DNA from: Chloroflexota bacterium
GTDB lineage: Bacteria > Chloroflexota > Anaerolineae > UBA4142
Assembly (NCBI GenBank): GCA_016215025.1
Contig: JACRMI010000148.1
Span: forward strand, 1-36,306
Direction of reading: 5' to 3'
DNA: 36,306 nt
Part shown: positions 15,246 to 23,760 of the stretch, piece by piece
Numbering within the stretch: position 1 is the first letter of the stretch
How the letters are laid out: the number at the start of each line of letters is the position of its first letter
The notes under the pieces: model-generated
Database searches by the model: none
The model's input: the letters and a program-made list of their open reading frames with translations, nothing else
Told to the model about the DNA's origin: nothing
Program-made: the position numbers and the translations under genes

Positions 15246-16388
15246 GTGGCAGCTGCAAATTACCCAAAGTTTTTCATCACTCATTCGTGGCGGGACAACA
15301 AATTTGCCAAGCGGCTGACAGATGATCTAAAAGCCAAAGGGCTGCATGGATTTTTCGATGTCTATTCCATTCAGCCTGGTGACAACATTCCCTCGCGCAT
15401 CAGTCAGGGCTTGGAAGATTGCGATGTGTACATTCCGATTCTGTCAGAGGCGGCGTTTACTTCGCCGTGGTGCGAATGGGAACTTGGCGCGGCGATTCAG
15501 TTGCGGAATACGCGCGGTCGTATGGGGCGTCCACGCATCATTCCCGTTTTGATCGATCATTGCTCTGACAAGGTTCCCGCGATTTTGCGTCCAATCGCCT
15601 ACGTCGATTTTTCGGATAATTATCCGGAGGGATTGAAAAAACTTTTGATTCGCGGCATGGGCGTTGGCGGGAACCGAGTTGCGCAACGTGCGACGGGTAC
15701 ATCTAGAGCTGTTCCCAAAACTGTTACTGCAAATGCCAAAAAAGGACTTATGCCCCCCGCTTGGCTGCACGATAATCCAATCGTGATCTTTACGCTGGTG
15801 GGAGTAAGCGTCTTGCTGGCTATGCTCGGCATCTTTTTTGTGAGCGGCACACCAATTCCTGGTGTGGCGGGTATCGAGTTAATCAATCCAACTCCGACCA
15901 AAGTTTCGGCGACAGCGGTTTCAAAATCATCAGAACCTACAGCGCCTACAAGAGTCCCAACGGCTTTGCCACCCACGCCATCTGCATCCATCGATAGCCC
16001 GATGTGTCCGGAATCACAATACACCACGATCAGTTTCCCAACGAATGGCAGCGCGATTAGCGGCAAGGTATCGGTCAAAGGTACGGTCTCCGTGCGACCG
16101 TTTGCGCAACCCTATCGATATTCGCTGTACTATCGTCCCGATATTGTGCGCGATGCGATGGATAACGCTGCCGATAGCGAAGCGCCGCTTTCGCCGACGA
16201 GTCCGAGCGGCAAGAACTATCCCATTGAAGTGAAATATTTCCAGCCCTTCGACACGCCCATGATTGATAGTGTGCTCGGAACATGGGATACGACAAAGGT
16301 CACGAGTGGTTGGTACTCCTTGCGCCTGTGGTCGAAAGATCGCGGCGGCAACACGAGCGGTTGCGATGTGTATGTGTATGTGAAATAG
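15246..16388 (+). CDS. Membrane-anchored TIR-domain protein with extracytoplasmic beta domain
   Basis: A 380-residue protein with GTG start after AAGAGGTGCAAG. Residues 6-135 form a TIR domain: FFITHSWRD, DGFFD-like FFDVYSIQPGD, and SPWCEWEL, where W75-C76-x-x-E79 places the glutamate used by TIR NADases. Residues 178-200 form one transmembrane helix. A Pro/Thr/Ser-rich linker follows (about 212-250), then a beta-sandwich ectodomain with TWDTTKVTSGWYSLRLWSKD and two Cys (about 254 and 374) that may form a disulfide. The topology (TIR inside, ectodomain outside) suggests signal-gated NAD+ cleavage or another sensing role; function is inference. It lies just upstream of a toxin-antitoxin pair and interrupts the carboxylase/mutase gene order. 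Confidence 0.85.
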   Translation: MAAANYPKFFITHSWRDNKFAKRLTDDLKAKGLHGFFDVYSIQPGDNIPSRISQGLEDCDVYIPILSEAAFTSPWCEWELGAAIQLRNTRGRMGRPRIIPVLIDHCSDKVPAILRPIAYVDFSDNYPEGLKKLLIRGMGVGGNRVAQRATGTSRAVPKTVTANAKKGLMPPAWLHDNPIVIFTLVGVSVLLAMLGIFFVSGTPIPGVAGIELINPTPTKVSATAVSKSSEPTAPTRVPTALPPTPSASIDSPMCPESQYTTISFPTNGSAISGKVSVKGTVSVRPFAQPYRYSLYYRPDIVRDAMDNAADSEAPLSPTSPSGKNYPIEVKYFQPFDTPMIDSVLGTWDTTKVTSGWYSLRLWSKDRGGNTSGCDVYVYVK

Positions 16389-16429
16389 TGCGATCGTGGA
16401 TCGGTTGGTGGGTTGGGCGAGAGGACAAC

Positions 16430-16825
16430 ATGGAAACGAAAAATGAGATGCAGGAAATCGTTCGGGAGTTGAAGGAGCTGAAGGAACAGGTGCGGGCAGT
16501 TGAGTACAAAGTGAATCGGATGACGGAGGGTTATGGTCATCCGATATTCGAGACCGAACATCCACATATTATTCGCGTGGAAGGTGTTCAGGGCGGGCAA
16601 CCCATTGTTCGGGGCAAAAGTGTGACTGTGCAGACGATTGTTGTATTGACAAAACAAAACGTAAATCCGGAGCAACTCGTTGACGAATATGATGGGGTTC
16701 TGACTCTCGCCGAAGTTTATGATGCACTAAGTTATTATCACGATCATCAAGATGAGATAGACCAATACATCGCAGAGAATCAGGCAGCACGGGAGCGAGG
16801 ATGGCAACCGCCCGTCTCTTCATAG
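16430..16825 (+). CDS. DUF433 antitoxin
   Basis: A 131-residue protein, start at 16430 set by GAGAGG. An N-terminal coiled-coil (EIVRELKELKEQVRAVEYKV) precedes a DUF433 helix-turn-helix domain: HIIRVEGVQGGQPIVRGKSV, then LTLAEVYDALSYYHDHQDEI. DUF433 proteins neutralise DUF5615 PIN-like toxins and often repress their own operon. The stop overlaps the toxin start by 25 bases, the usual antitoxin-first order. Confidence 0.85.
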   Translation: METKNEMQEIVRELKELKEQVRAVEYKVNRMTEGYGHPIFETEHPHIIRVEGVQGGQPIVRGKSVTVQTIVVLTKQNVNPEQLVDEYDGVLTLAEVYDALSYYHDHQDEIDQYIAENQAARERGWQPPVSS

Positions 16826-17166
16826 CATTATACTTGGATGCAGATGTTTCAAAAAAATTGGCAAGTGCAATACGTGATAACGGTTTCGATGCGGTCTCGG
16901 CGAAAGAAGTAGGCAATGCTGAACTCGATGACCACGCACAAATGGAATATGCGATTGCCCAGCATCGCGCAATCTTGACTCATAACAGCCAGCACTTTAT
17001 GCCACTTATGAATGAGTATTGGCGTGCTGGCAAAGAGCATTACGGGATCATCATTTCTCAACAACTGCCGCTGGGAGAATTGTTGCGTCGTGTCCTCAAA
17101 TTGTTGAACACCATTGATGCCGGACAAGTGAAAAATAGTTATCGCGATTTAGGTGAATTCAAGTAA
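16801..17166 (+). CDS. DUF5615 family PIN-like toxin
   Basis: A 121-residue PIN-fold putative ribonuclease. Acidic residues typical of the family are seen in LYLDADVSKKL near residue 12, in AELDDHAQMEYA near 40, and in ILTHNSQHF near 58, where most members have LTNDRDF; the Asn is kept but the following Asp is Ser, which could weaken the site. It is coupled to the DUF433 gene by overlap. Confidence 0.85.
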   Translation: MATARLFIALYLDADVSKKLASAIRDNGFDAVSAKEVGNAELDDHAQMEYAIAQHRAILTHNSQHFMPLMNEYWRAGKEHYGIIISQQLPLGELLRRVLKLLNTIDAGQVKNSYRDLGEFK

Positions 17167-17206
17167 ATGATTTGAGCCATACGATATAGCAATAGGGAGG
17201 TTGACG

Positions 17207-18808
17207 TTGACCACTCAAGAACGCAAATCGAAATTTGAAACGCTCTCTGGCATCGAAGCGAAACGAATCTACGCACCAGAGTATAGTTCGCAAAAAGAAT
17301 ATAACGCGCAACTAGGGATGCCAGGTGAAAATCCCTTTACGCGCGGAATCCAGCCCACGATGTATCGTGGGCGTTTTTGGACAATGCGCCAGTACGCCGG
17401 TTATGCTAGCGCCGACGAATCGAACGCGCGCTATAAATATTTGCTTGCCCAAGGACAAACGGGCTTGTCGGTTGCCTTTGATTTGCCGACGCAAACTGGT
17501 TACGATTCCGACGCCGCGATGGCAGAAGGCGAAGTGGGCAAAGTCGGCGTCGCCATCTCGTCGCTCGACGACATGGCGCGATTGTTCGATGGGATTCCGC
17601 TCGGCAAAGTTTCTACGTCGATGACGATCAACGCGACGGCGTCGATTTTGCTGGCGCTGTACGTTGCTGTTGCAAAGAAACAAGGTGTCGATGCAAAACA
17701 ATTGCGGGGTACGGTGCAGAACGATATCCTTAAAGAATACATTGCGCGCGGCACGTACATTTTTCCGCCAGCACCGTCGATGCGACTCGCAACCGACATT
17801 ATCGAATTTTGCGCGCGCGAGTTGCCTAACTGGAATCCGATTTCAATCAGCGGTTATCACATTCGCGAAGCTGGCTCGACCGCGGTGCAAGAAGTTGCGT
17901 TCACGTTTGCGAATGCCATCGAGTACGTGAATTCGACGCTGGCACGCGGACTTGCGTTCGACGAATTCGCGTCGCAACTATCCTTCTTCTTCGTCGCGCA
18001 ACTCGATTTTCTAGAAGAGATCGCCAAATTCCGCGCAGCCCGCCGCTTGTGGGCGCGCATCGCCAAGGAAAGATTCGGCGCAAAGAAACCATCGTCGATG
18101 ATGCTGCGCTTTCACACGCAGACGGCGGGCGTGTCGCTCACGGCGCAACAGCCGCAAAATAACATCGTCCGCACGGCGATTGAAGCGCTCGCGGCAGTGC
18201 TCGGCGGCACGCAATCGCTCCATACGAATTCGTACGATGAAGCGCTCGCGCTGCCAACCGAAGAATCGGTACAGGTCGCGCTGCGCACACAGCAAATCAT
18301 CGCGCATGAATCAGGTGTTGCGAATACGATTGATCCGGTCGCGGGTTCGTACTATATCGAAACGCTGACCGACGAGATCGAAAAGCGTGCGGTGGAATAT
18401 CTCGACAAGATCGAAAAGATGGGCGGCGGGCTACGCGCGATTGAAGCGGGCTATATCACGCGCGAGATTCAAGAGTCGTCCTGGAAATTCCAACGCGAGG
18501 TCGAATCGAAAGAACGAATCGTGGTCGGCGTGAATGAGTATACATCGACGACGCCGTACCAAGGCAAGATGCTGCGTGTCGATCCGCGCGTGCGCAATGA
18601 CCAAGTGGCTCGGCTGCGCGCGTTGCGTAATCGACGGGATAATCTGCGCGTGCAAAATGCGCTCAATGCGCTAACCGATGCCGCGCGCGGTACGTCGAAT
18701 CTGATGCATGCGATTCTCAATTGTGTCGAAGCATATGCGACGATTGGCGAGATTTGCGACACGTTGCGCAAAGAATTTGGCGAGTATCGCGGCGCGGGAA
18801 TGTTCTAA
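17207..18808 (+). CDS. Methylmalonyl-CoA mutase, large (catalytic) subunit without B12 domain
   Basis: A 534-residue TIM-barrel subunit isomerising (R)-methylmalonyl-CoA to succinyl-CoA with adenosylcobalamin. TTG 17207 is preferred over TTG 17201 because GGGAGG ends directly at 17200 and gives a 6-base spacing only to the second. Motifs: TMRQYAGYASADESNARY, LSVAFDLPTQTGYDSD, NDILKEYIARGTYIFPP, FHTQTAGVSLTAQQPQNN. The Tyr in RQYAG and the Arg in PSMRL match methylmalonyl-specific rather than isobutyryl- or hydroxyisobutyryl-specific mutases. The protein ends at YRGAGMF, so the cobalamin-binding domain must be a separate gene outside the window. Six bases of coding leader may be read if the first TTG is used. 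Confidence 0.92.
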   Translation: MTTQERKSKFETLSGIEAKRIYAPEYSSQKEYNAQLGMPGENPFTRGIQPTMYRGRFWTMRQYAGYASADESNARYKYLLAQGQTGLSVAFDLPTQTGYDSDAAMAEGEVGKVGVAISSLDDMARLFDGIPLGKVSTSMTINATASILLALYVAVAKKQGVDAKQLRGTVQNDILKEYIARGTYIFPPAPSMRLATDIIEFCARELPNWNPISISGYHIREAGSTAVQEVAFTFANAIEYVNSTLARGLAFDEFASQLSFFFVAQLDFLEEIAKFRAARRLWARIAKERFGAKKPSSMMLRFHTQTAGVSLTAQQPQNNIVRTAIEALAAVLGGTQSLHTNSYDEALALPTEESVQVALRTQQIIAHESGVANTIDPVAGSYYIETLTDEIEKRAVEYLDKIEKMGGGLRAIEAGYITREIQESSWKFQREVESKERIVVGVNEYTSTTPYQGKMLRVDPRVRNDQVARLRALRNRRDNLRVQNALNALTDAARGTSNLMHAILNCVEAYATIGEICDTLRKEFGEYRGAGMF

Positions 18809-18840
18809 TTTTCGATTTCTGATTTCTGATTTCTGACTTG
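18806..18840 (+). repeat. Tandem TTTCTGA array
   Basis: Three consecutive TTTCTGA-type words directly after the mutase stop; a sister array (TTTCAGA) follows tRNA-Glu near 837-862. Confidence 0.5.
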
Positions 18841-18885
18841 CTTTCGTAATTTTCATGTCCCTTGTGAGCTAGAAAGGTATCCGAA

Positions 18886-19296
18886 ATGGCAACTAGGGAA
18901 TCAAAAGCGGATTTCGAAAAATTGTTTTCCAAGTATGGTCCCAATGTTCGGGCGTTAGGCAAAAAGACGCGCGCGCTCGTGCTTGATGTATTGCCCGATG
19001 CTTACGAGAAAACCTATTGGGGTTGGGCGAATACGTGGTATGGGTTGAGTGAGAAATCGCGCGACGCGATTTTTGCGATCAATCCCCTGAAGGCATACGT
19101 TCAATTATATTTTCTCAGCGGCACGGAATTAGCCGATCCGGATAATGTACTCGAAGGGGCGGGCAAGAAACTACGCCATGTGAATATTCGCGAATCAGAA
19201 GATTTGAAACGTCCTGCATTGGCTCGATTGATGAAGCGTGCCGTCGCCCATGGAAAGAAGAAGAATGCCAAGCCAAAAGATAAAAGCCAAAAGTGA
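18886..19296 (+). CDS. DUF1801 domain protein
   Basis: A 136-residue protein of the DUF1801 (YdhG-like) family: LVLDVLPDAYEKTYWGWANTWYG, then KAYVQLYFLSGTELADPDN and a C-terminal helix RPALARLMKRAV before a lysine-rich tail. The molecular role of the family is not established. GAAAGG precedes the ATG. The end overlaps the next gene by 32 bases, and the two families often occur together. Confidence 0.8.
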   Translation: MATRESKADFEKLFSKYGPNVRALGKKTRALVLDVLPDAYEKTYWGWANTWYGLSEKSRDAIFAINPLKAYVQLYFLSGTELADPDNVLEGAGKKLRHVNIRESEDLKRPALARLMKRAVAHGKKKNAKPKDKSQK

Positions 19297-19681
19297 AAAG
19301 CCCAAACGTGCGATGCCCGCGTTCACCAAAGCGCCTGAGGAAATGGTGAGCTTGTTTGAAAGAGCGATGAAAGATTTTCCGATGGCGGAGATGCGCAAGA
19401 TGTTTGGCTATCCCGCCGCATTCGTGAATGGGAACATGTTTACGGGACTCTTCCAAGAGGAAATGTTTCTGCGCTTGTCCGACGAAGATCGAGCGGCGAT
19501 TCGCAAAGAATATGGTACGCCACTCTTCGAGCCAATGCCCGGACGACCGATGCGCGGCTATGTGTTGGTTCCGAAGTATGTGCGAAATTCTCCCAAGCTT
19601 TTGCACATGTGGCTGATGAAAGGAATGGAGTACTGCAAGTCCTTGCCGGCGAAGGTGAAGCGTGGGCGCAAAAGCTCTTGA
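19265..19681 (+). CDS. TfoX N-terminal domain protein
   Basis: A 138-residue protein containing a TfoX-N fold: FERAMKDFPMAEMRKMFGYPAAFVNGNMFTGLF, then a C-terminal YVLVPKYVRNSPKLLHMW segment. The N-terminus is lysine-rich. The start at 19265 follows GGAAAG and is preferred to 19238. It overlaps DUF1801 and is likely translated from the same message. The competence role of full-length TfoX should not be assumed for this single-domain form. Confidence 0.8.
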   Translation: MPSQKIKAKSEKPKRAMPAFTKAPEEMVSLFERAMKDFPMAEMRKMFGYPAAFVNGNMFTGLFQEEMFLRLSDEDRAAIRKEYGTPLFEPMPGRPMRGYVLVPKYVRNSPKLLHMWLMKGMEYCKSLPAKVKRGRKSS

Positions 19682-19707
19682 GTCAAAATAAACGCTTCGA
19701 GCGGTTC

Positions 19708-19736
19708 TTGCAAATCAAGCATGTAAAGTCTATTAC
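19708..19736 (+). promoter_or_regulatory. Candidate promoter of the beta-propeller gene
   Basis: TTGCAA (19708-19713), a 17-base spacer and TATTAC (19731-19736), about 73 bases before the ATG. Confidence 0.4.
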
Positions 19737-19809
19737 GATGTTTTGAAACAAAGACAAACAAGAAACTTTGAGTGTGACTATTGCTTGAGAAAGTCCGAAG
19801 GAGAACCCA

Positions 19810-21162
19810 ATGCCGAAATTCACTCTCGCCATATCTCTTTCACTAATTTGTTTCTTTGTGTTGCTTTCCCGGTCTCTTGCTCAAGGAATGGGCGAGGTGA
19901 CTTTTCAATTAACGAGAACAGTATTTCGCTACGGACAATTTGATCGTTCGCCCACAAGAACATCATCAAATGACAATATCAAGTTTTTTCCGCATTTCTT
20001 TCTGCGTGATCTTGACTCGTTGAAAGGTCATGGGGATTCTATTCGCATGCCCATTGGAAGCATCTCTGGCACTTATGCGGTCTACGATACTTTTCTGACT
20101 CAATCTAATTTCGTTGCAGCAGGCGATTTGGAGAATGACGGTTTTAAAGACCTGGTCTCGAGTTCTTATTACGATGGTTATATCGCAATTTTGCATCAGT
20201 CGACAACAACACATCAACTGGAACTAGTCGCTTTGTGGGATGTAACGCAGGGAGGCGCAACAAATGGCATAAGTGATGTATTCATTGCAGATATGAATGG
20301 GGATTGCTTAAATGATATAGTCGCAGTTGATGTCCTAAATGGGATCACCGCTATTTTTCTCCAAACCAACGAATACGGTGTTTTCACCCGAATTCAACTA
20401 AACGCAGCCGCTCGGGGCGCCATAGGAGATCTAAATCAAGATGGACATACCGATTTGCTTTGGGGAGCAGGGAACCATGTATTTGTTGCTTATCAAACGC
20501 CAATGGGCTTTAGTGATCTACAGCTTTTTTCGGTGCCGCCTGGCTCCTTTGACATGATGGAAGAGCCTGCAGTTGGCGATGTTAATGGCGATAGGCTTTC
20601 TGACTTGGTTGCGGTTGATGGCTACCGTAATCTATTGTACGTTTGGGAATCGCCCCAAATGCAACTCCGAATTTTGAATGCGCCTAACAATGTTTCCGAA
20701 AATGTCTCCCTTGGAGACTTAGACAAAGATGGCATATTAGATATAGCCGTCCCTGGTATGGGGACTGATCAAGTGGCGGTTACTTGGGGACGTGCGTTTA
20801 CTACCACTATGCTCAGCGGCATCGGAAATATGAAAGATGTTGCAATAGGTGACATTGGTGACGATGAAGACTTGGAATTGATTGCGACGGATCAGCAGTA
20901 CTATCATTTGGCGATTTGGAAATTTAATGGTCGCAATCCCATACTCCAAATTGCTGCCGCGAATGTAGGCCCCGGTCAAGTTATTGTAGATGATCTGAAT
21001 GGCGACGGGCTGAATGATGTCGCTTATGGACTGTCGGGTTATACGGCACCGCCTCATGCACCTGTGACATTACATTATCAAACAGGTATGGGAAACACAA
21101 TCCCTAGATTTGGTCAATGCATTGAGTGGCGCCGAATATATCTTCCATTGGTAGTGCGTTAA
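19810..21162 (+). CDS. Secreted FG-GAP/VCBS beta-propeller protein with C-terminal YLPLVVR tail
   Basis: A 450-residue exported protein; GAAGGAG precedes the ATG. Residues 1-25 are a signal peptide, probably cut after SLA. Seven calcium-loop repeats of the form DxNxDxxxD are visible (GDLENDGFKDL, ADMNGDCLNDI, GDLNQDGHTDL, GDVNGDRLSDL, GDLDKDGILDI, GDIGDDEDLEL, DDLNGDGLNDV), giving a seven-bladed propeller. The last residues RRIYLPLVVR form a tail I know from many Chloroflexota exported proteins, possibly a sorting signal. The gene is less GC-rich than the metabolic genes. Binding or adhesion is the likely role. Confidence 0.88.
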   Translation: MPKFTLAISLSLICFFVLLSRSLAQGMGEVTFQLTRTVFRYGQFDRSPTRTSSNDNIKFFPHFFLRDLDSLKGHGDSIRMPIGSISGTYAVYDTFLTQSNFVAAGDLENDGFKDLVSSSYYDGYIAILHQSTTTHQLELVALWDVTQGGATNGISDVFIADMNGDCLNDIVAVDVLNGITAIFLQTNEYGVFTRIQLNAAARGAIGDLNQDGHTDLLWGAGNHVFVAYQTPMGFSDLQLFSVPPGSFDMMEEPAVGDVNGDRLSDLVAVDGYRNLLYVWESPQMQLRILNAPNNVSENVSLGDLDKDGILDIAVPGMGTDQVAVTWGRAFTTTMLSGIGNMKDVAIGDIGDDEDLELIATDQQYYHLAIWKFNGRNPILQIAAANVGPGQVIVDDLNGDGLNDVAYGLSGYTAPPHAPVTLHYQTGMGNTIPRFGQCIEWRRIYLPLVVR

Positions 21163-21221
21163 ACATAGCGGTCTCTATGGCGTTCGACGCTATACGTGTC
21201 GCCTGCTTGATCGGAAACAAC

Positions 21222-21401
21222 ATGAGAATGCTCTGGCGTTGGTTCAAGGGAGCGTTTTGGTACACGGTTGTGGCAATCGTCGAGATTGTCTATTTTCAGT
21301 ACGCGCCGTGGAGTGGTTTGGAGCTGTATCTCGGTGTGTTCGTCGTTGCCGCATTGCTTTGGGTCATCATCTCCGCGTTGCGTCGTCGGCTGCGTTTTTA
21401 G
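21222..21401 (+). CDS. Small two-pass membrane protein, 59 residues
   Basis: MRMLWRWFKGAFWYTVVAIV starts a basic/aromatic N-terminus with a hydrophobic segment, followed by YLGVFVVAALLWVIIS and an Arg-rich end (RRRLRF). No family recognised. No strong ribosome site before 21222; other starts upstream are possible. It lies 12 bases before the NmrA-like gene. Confidence 0.45.
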   Translation: MRMLWRWFKGAFWYTVVAIVEIVYFQYAPWSGLELYLGVFVVAALLWVIISALRRRLRF

Positions 21402-21413
21402 TGAGGATAACTT

Positions 21414-21914
21414 ATGGATCAACAACTGCATGTCGTTACCGGTGCATTCGGTTATTCCGGCAAATACATCGCCAAGCAATTGCAGGATGAAGGGCATCGC
21501 GTTCGCACGCTGACTAATTCCGTCAATCGCTCGAATCCATTTGGCGGGCAAGTCGAAGCACATCCATTCAACTTTGATAACCCAAACCGACTGGTTGAGT
21601 CGTTGCGTGGTGCGACCGTGCTTTACAATACCTACTGGGTGCGGTTTAATTATAAACGCGATTTTCAACATTCGGCGGCGGTTGAGAACACGAAAAAATT
21701 GTTCGACGCAGCAAAGCGCGCAGGCGTCGAGCGCGTCGTTCACGTCAGCATTACGAATCCGTCGGAAGATTCGCCGCTGGAATATTTCAGCGGCAAAGCC
21801 AAGCTCGAAAACGCACTGATCGAATCCGGTCTGTCGTTTGCGATTTTGCGACCGACGGTCATCTTCGGCGACGAAGATGTTCTCATCAACAAGAACGCAA
21901 CACAATCGTGCTAG
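21414..21914 (+). pseudogene. NmrA-like NAD(P)-binding epimerase/reductase, cut by element insertion
   Basis: Starts after GAGGATAACTT. The N-terminal Rossmann motif is VTGAFGYSGKYIA, followed by HVSITNPSEDSPLEYFSGKA with the tyrosine-lysine pair region and FAILRPTVIFGDEDVLIN. Family members continue for another 100 or more residues (typically DVLINNIAWLLRR...). Here homology ends after about codon 160 (21890) and the frame stops at 21914 within the mobile element. The missing C-terminal half is not found anywhere in the window, so it should lie beyond the far element end. Confidence 0.8.
21879..21896. other. Candidate attachment-site junction (attL or attR)
   Basis: GTTCTCATCAACAAGAAC has inverted 5-base arms (GTTCT/AGAAC) around CATCAACA, at the exact point where nmrA homology ends and recombinase coding begins. 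Serine integrases cross over at such short imperfect dyads. The precise core dinucleotide cannot be set from one end. Confidence 0.5.
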
Positions 21915-23526
21915 TCTTTTGCTTGTTGTCTGCATCCAAGGACAAAGGTTCCGGGTCAGGACAAAGCTCGCAGCTTGCCTCAACGGTACGTTCCCCTGTA
22001 TCTTTGTTATAGTAGAATTTTAATTTCAAGCGCAAATCTCGGAATAGTTCTCGTCTGTCCTTGCCATTTGGACAGTTGAGGCGAGCCCGAATTTTCGCTG
22101 CTTTGGTCCGAATGCGATCTTTCAACTCTGGGGTTACATCAATTTCGTTAATACTCTTTTCAAGTTTCTCTTTTTCCTGTTGTAATCCCGCGCGTTGCGC
22201 TTTGATCTGACTTAGCTGATTCTCAAACGACGCTAAAACGTCGTCATCGTTTTCTTCTGCAATCCGTGCTGTAAGCCGGTCGATGCTTTTCTTCGTTTCT
22301 GCCAAACGGCTAATGACTCGGGCTTGACGTTCTTCCAGAGAGTGTGTTTCGTTGCCTCTTCGCTTTGCCATTTCCTCTAGTCCCACGTCAAGAGCTGCAT
22401 CATCGGCGACAAGCCCCTCGATCCAATGCCAGACAACGTTGTGCGTTCTCTCGGCAGAAAAGCAAATATTATATTGCGGACAGGATTCGCGTTCTGGGAC
22501 AGTATGCGAGGTACATCGATAGAAATACCAATAATTGGGATGCCGCTCACTAATAGCTCCGCTACGTCCTCCAGCGACTGCTCTACCACATACACCGCAA
22601 CGGGAAAAACCAGTCAATAGATAATCCCATCGGGCGCGCCGACGCGACATCAAAATACCTTCCTGAAGACGCACTTGAATGGCGTTGAAAACCTCATGAC
22701 TGACAATGGCCAAGTGAGGGACAGGTATCGCAGTCCATTGATCGCGGGGTTGCTTGACCTGCTTGTGGCCGACCACACGTGATTTTCCCCAATACGTAAC
22801 TCCTGCCCAAACTTCATTTTGTAGGATTGACCTGATGGTTTGAGCGTACCAGTACGGTTTGCCACTCCGATTACTCATGGGAGGTTTGATTCCCCTTTTT
22901 TCCAAACGGACGCCAATCGCGCCCAAGGATAACCGTTCATGGTGATACCACTCGAAAATCCACCGGACCACCTGGATGGTGTCTGGGTCCCATTGCCATT
23001 GGGCATCCTTTTTTGCTCCTACCTTGCGAATTCCATATGGCACGACACCGGTCATTCCCACGTTACCTTCCATTGCTTTGCTGTTACGACCCCGGCACGT
23101 TCTTTCACGAATTTTATTTTTTTCAGCAGTAGCCTGATGGGCACGCAGATAACCGACGAGGTTTCCTTCCATGGTGTAGGGATCGAGCCCAGTGTCTGTG
23201 TAATGTAGCTCAACGCCGCGGTCGTACAGGAAAGACTTGAATAAAAGATATTCCAAAACTAAGTCATCCCGCGCGGTGCGGTCATTCGTAAACAGGAGAA
23301 CCGCATCGGCTTCTTTACGATCAATGTAGTCATAGATTTTCTTGCCCTGAGGGCGGTCGCGAATCGGAATACTACCAGAACAATCGTCAGCTAGTTCCAA
23401 GACAACTTGGAAATGGCGATGTTTGGCATATTCACGCATGGCAGCTAACTGGGTTGTGAGACTGTAACCCTTTTCCGCTTGTTCATCTGTGGATACGCGC
23501 GCATATAAGATTGCTCGCTTGATCAT
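21886..23526 (-). CDS. Large serine recombinase (site-specific integrase)
   Basis: A 546-residue integrase. Residue Ser12 in YARVSTDEQ is the nucleophile; the resolvase domain spans about 1-150, the recombinase domain about 155-275 (PYGIRKVG, ILQNEVWAG), and a zinc ribbon uses C310, C313, C338 and C349. A coiled-coil insertion follows (about 380-460, the part that controls directionality). ATG 23526 follows GAGGAT and is preferred over an in-frame TTG. The last codons and stop run through the attachment junction, so the C-terminus may differ in the excised form. It faces the junction, as serine integrase genes usually do. Confidence 0.92.
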   Translation of the reverse strand: MIKRAILYARVSTDEQAEKGYSLTTQLAAMREYAKHRHFQVVLELADDCSGSIPIRDRPQGKKIYDYIDRKEADAVLLFTNDRTARDDLVLEYLLFKSFLYDRGVELHYTDTGLDPYTMEGNLVGYLRAHQATAEKNKIRERTCRGRNSKAMEGNVGMTGVVPYGIRKVGAKKDAQWQWDPDTIQVVRWIFEWYHHERLSLGAIGVRLEKRGIKPPMSNRSGKPYWYAQTIRSILQNEVWAGVTYWGKSRVVGHKQVKQPRDQWTAIPVPHLAIVSHEVFNAIQVRLQEGILMSRRRARWDYLLTGFSRCGVCGRAVAGGRSGAISERHPNYWYFYRCTSHTVPERESCPQYNICFSAERTHNVVWHWIEGLVADDAALDVGLEEMAKRRGNETHSLEERQARVISRLAETKKSIDRLTARIAEENDDDVLASFENQLSQIKAQRAGLQQEKEKLEKSINEIDVTPELKDRIRTKAAKIRARLNCPNGKDRRELFRDLRLKLKFYYNKDTGERTVEASCELCPDPEPLSLDADNKQKTSTIVLRSC

Positions 23527-23548
23527 TACCAAATCCTCATCTCAGTTG

Positions 23549-23580
23549 CGGGGGCAATTCCTGATTGGTGACTGCCCCCG
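23549..23580. promoter_or_regulatory. Hairpin in the recombinase leader
   Basis: CGGGGGCA (23549-23556) and TGCCCCCG (23573-23580) form a perfect 8-bp GC stem with a 16-base loop, about 10 bases upstream of the recombinase ribosome site on the minus strand. No T-run follows. It may modulate translation or mark the end of the upstream gene. The remaining 23581-23760 shows no supported feature. Confidence 0.4.
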
Positions 23581-23760
23581 GGGTTATCTGTGTCCTGTCC
23601 GCATAGGTGTGTGGTGAATGTTGTTGTTACTAAACGATTGTTGAATCTCGCTGGTTCAAGTAGTAGATTCCATTCAGGTTTCTTTTTTGCGGTTAGTTCA
23701 AGTGATATTGATGTGCTTATTAACTGAAGTAGCGCTTGTTCGGTTGTTAGCTTTTGCCCG

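Noticed and set aside
21126..21221. Longer N-terminus for the small membrane protein
   Set aside because: It would overlap the secreted propeller gene's end and adds no membrane or signal feature; ATG 21222 is the simpler start.
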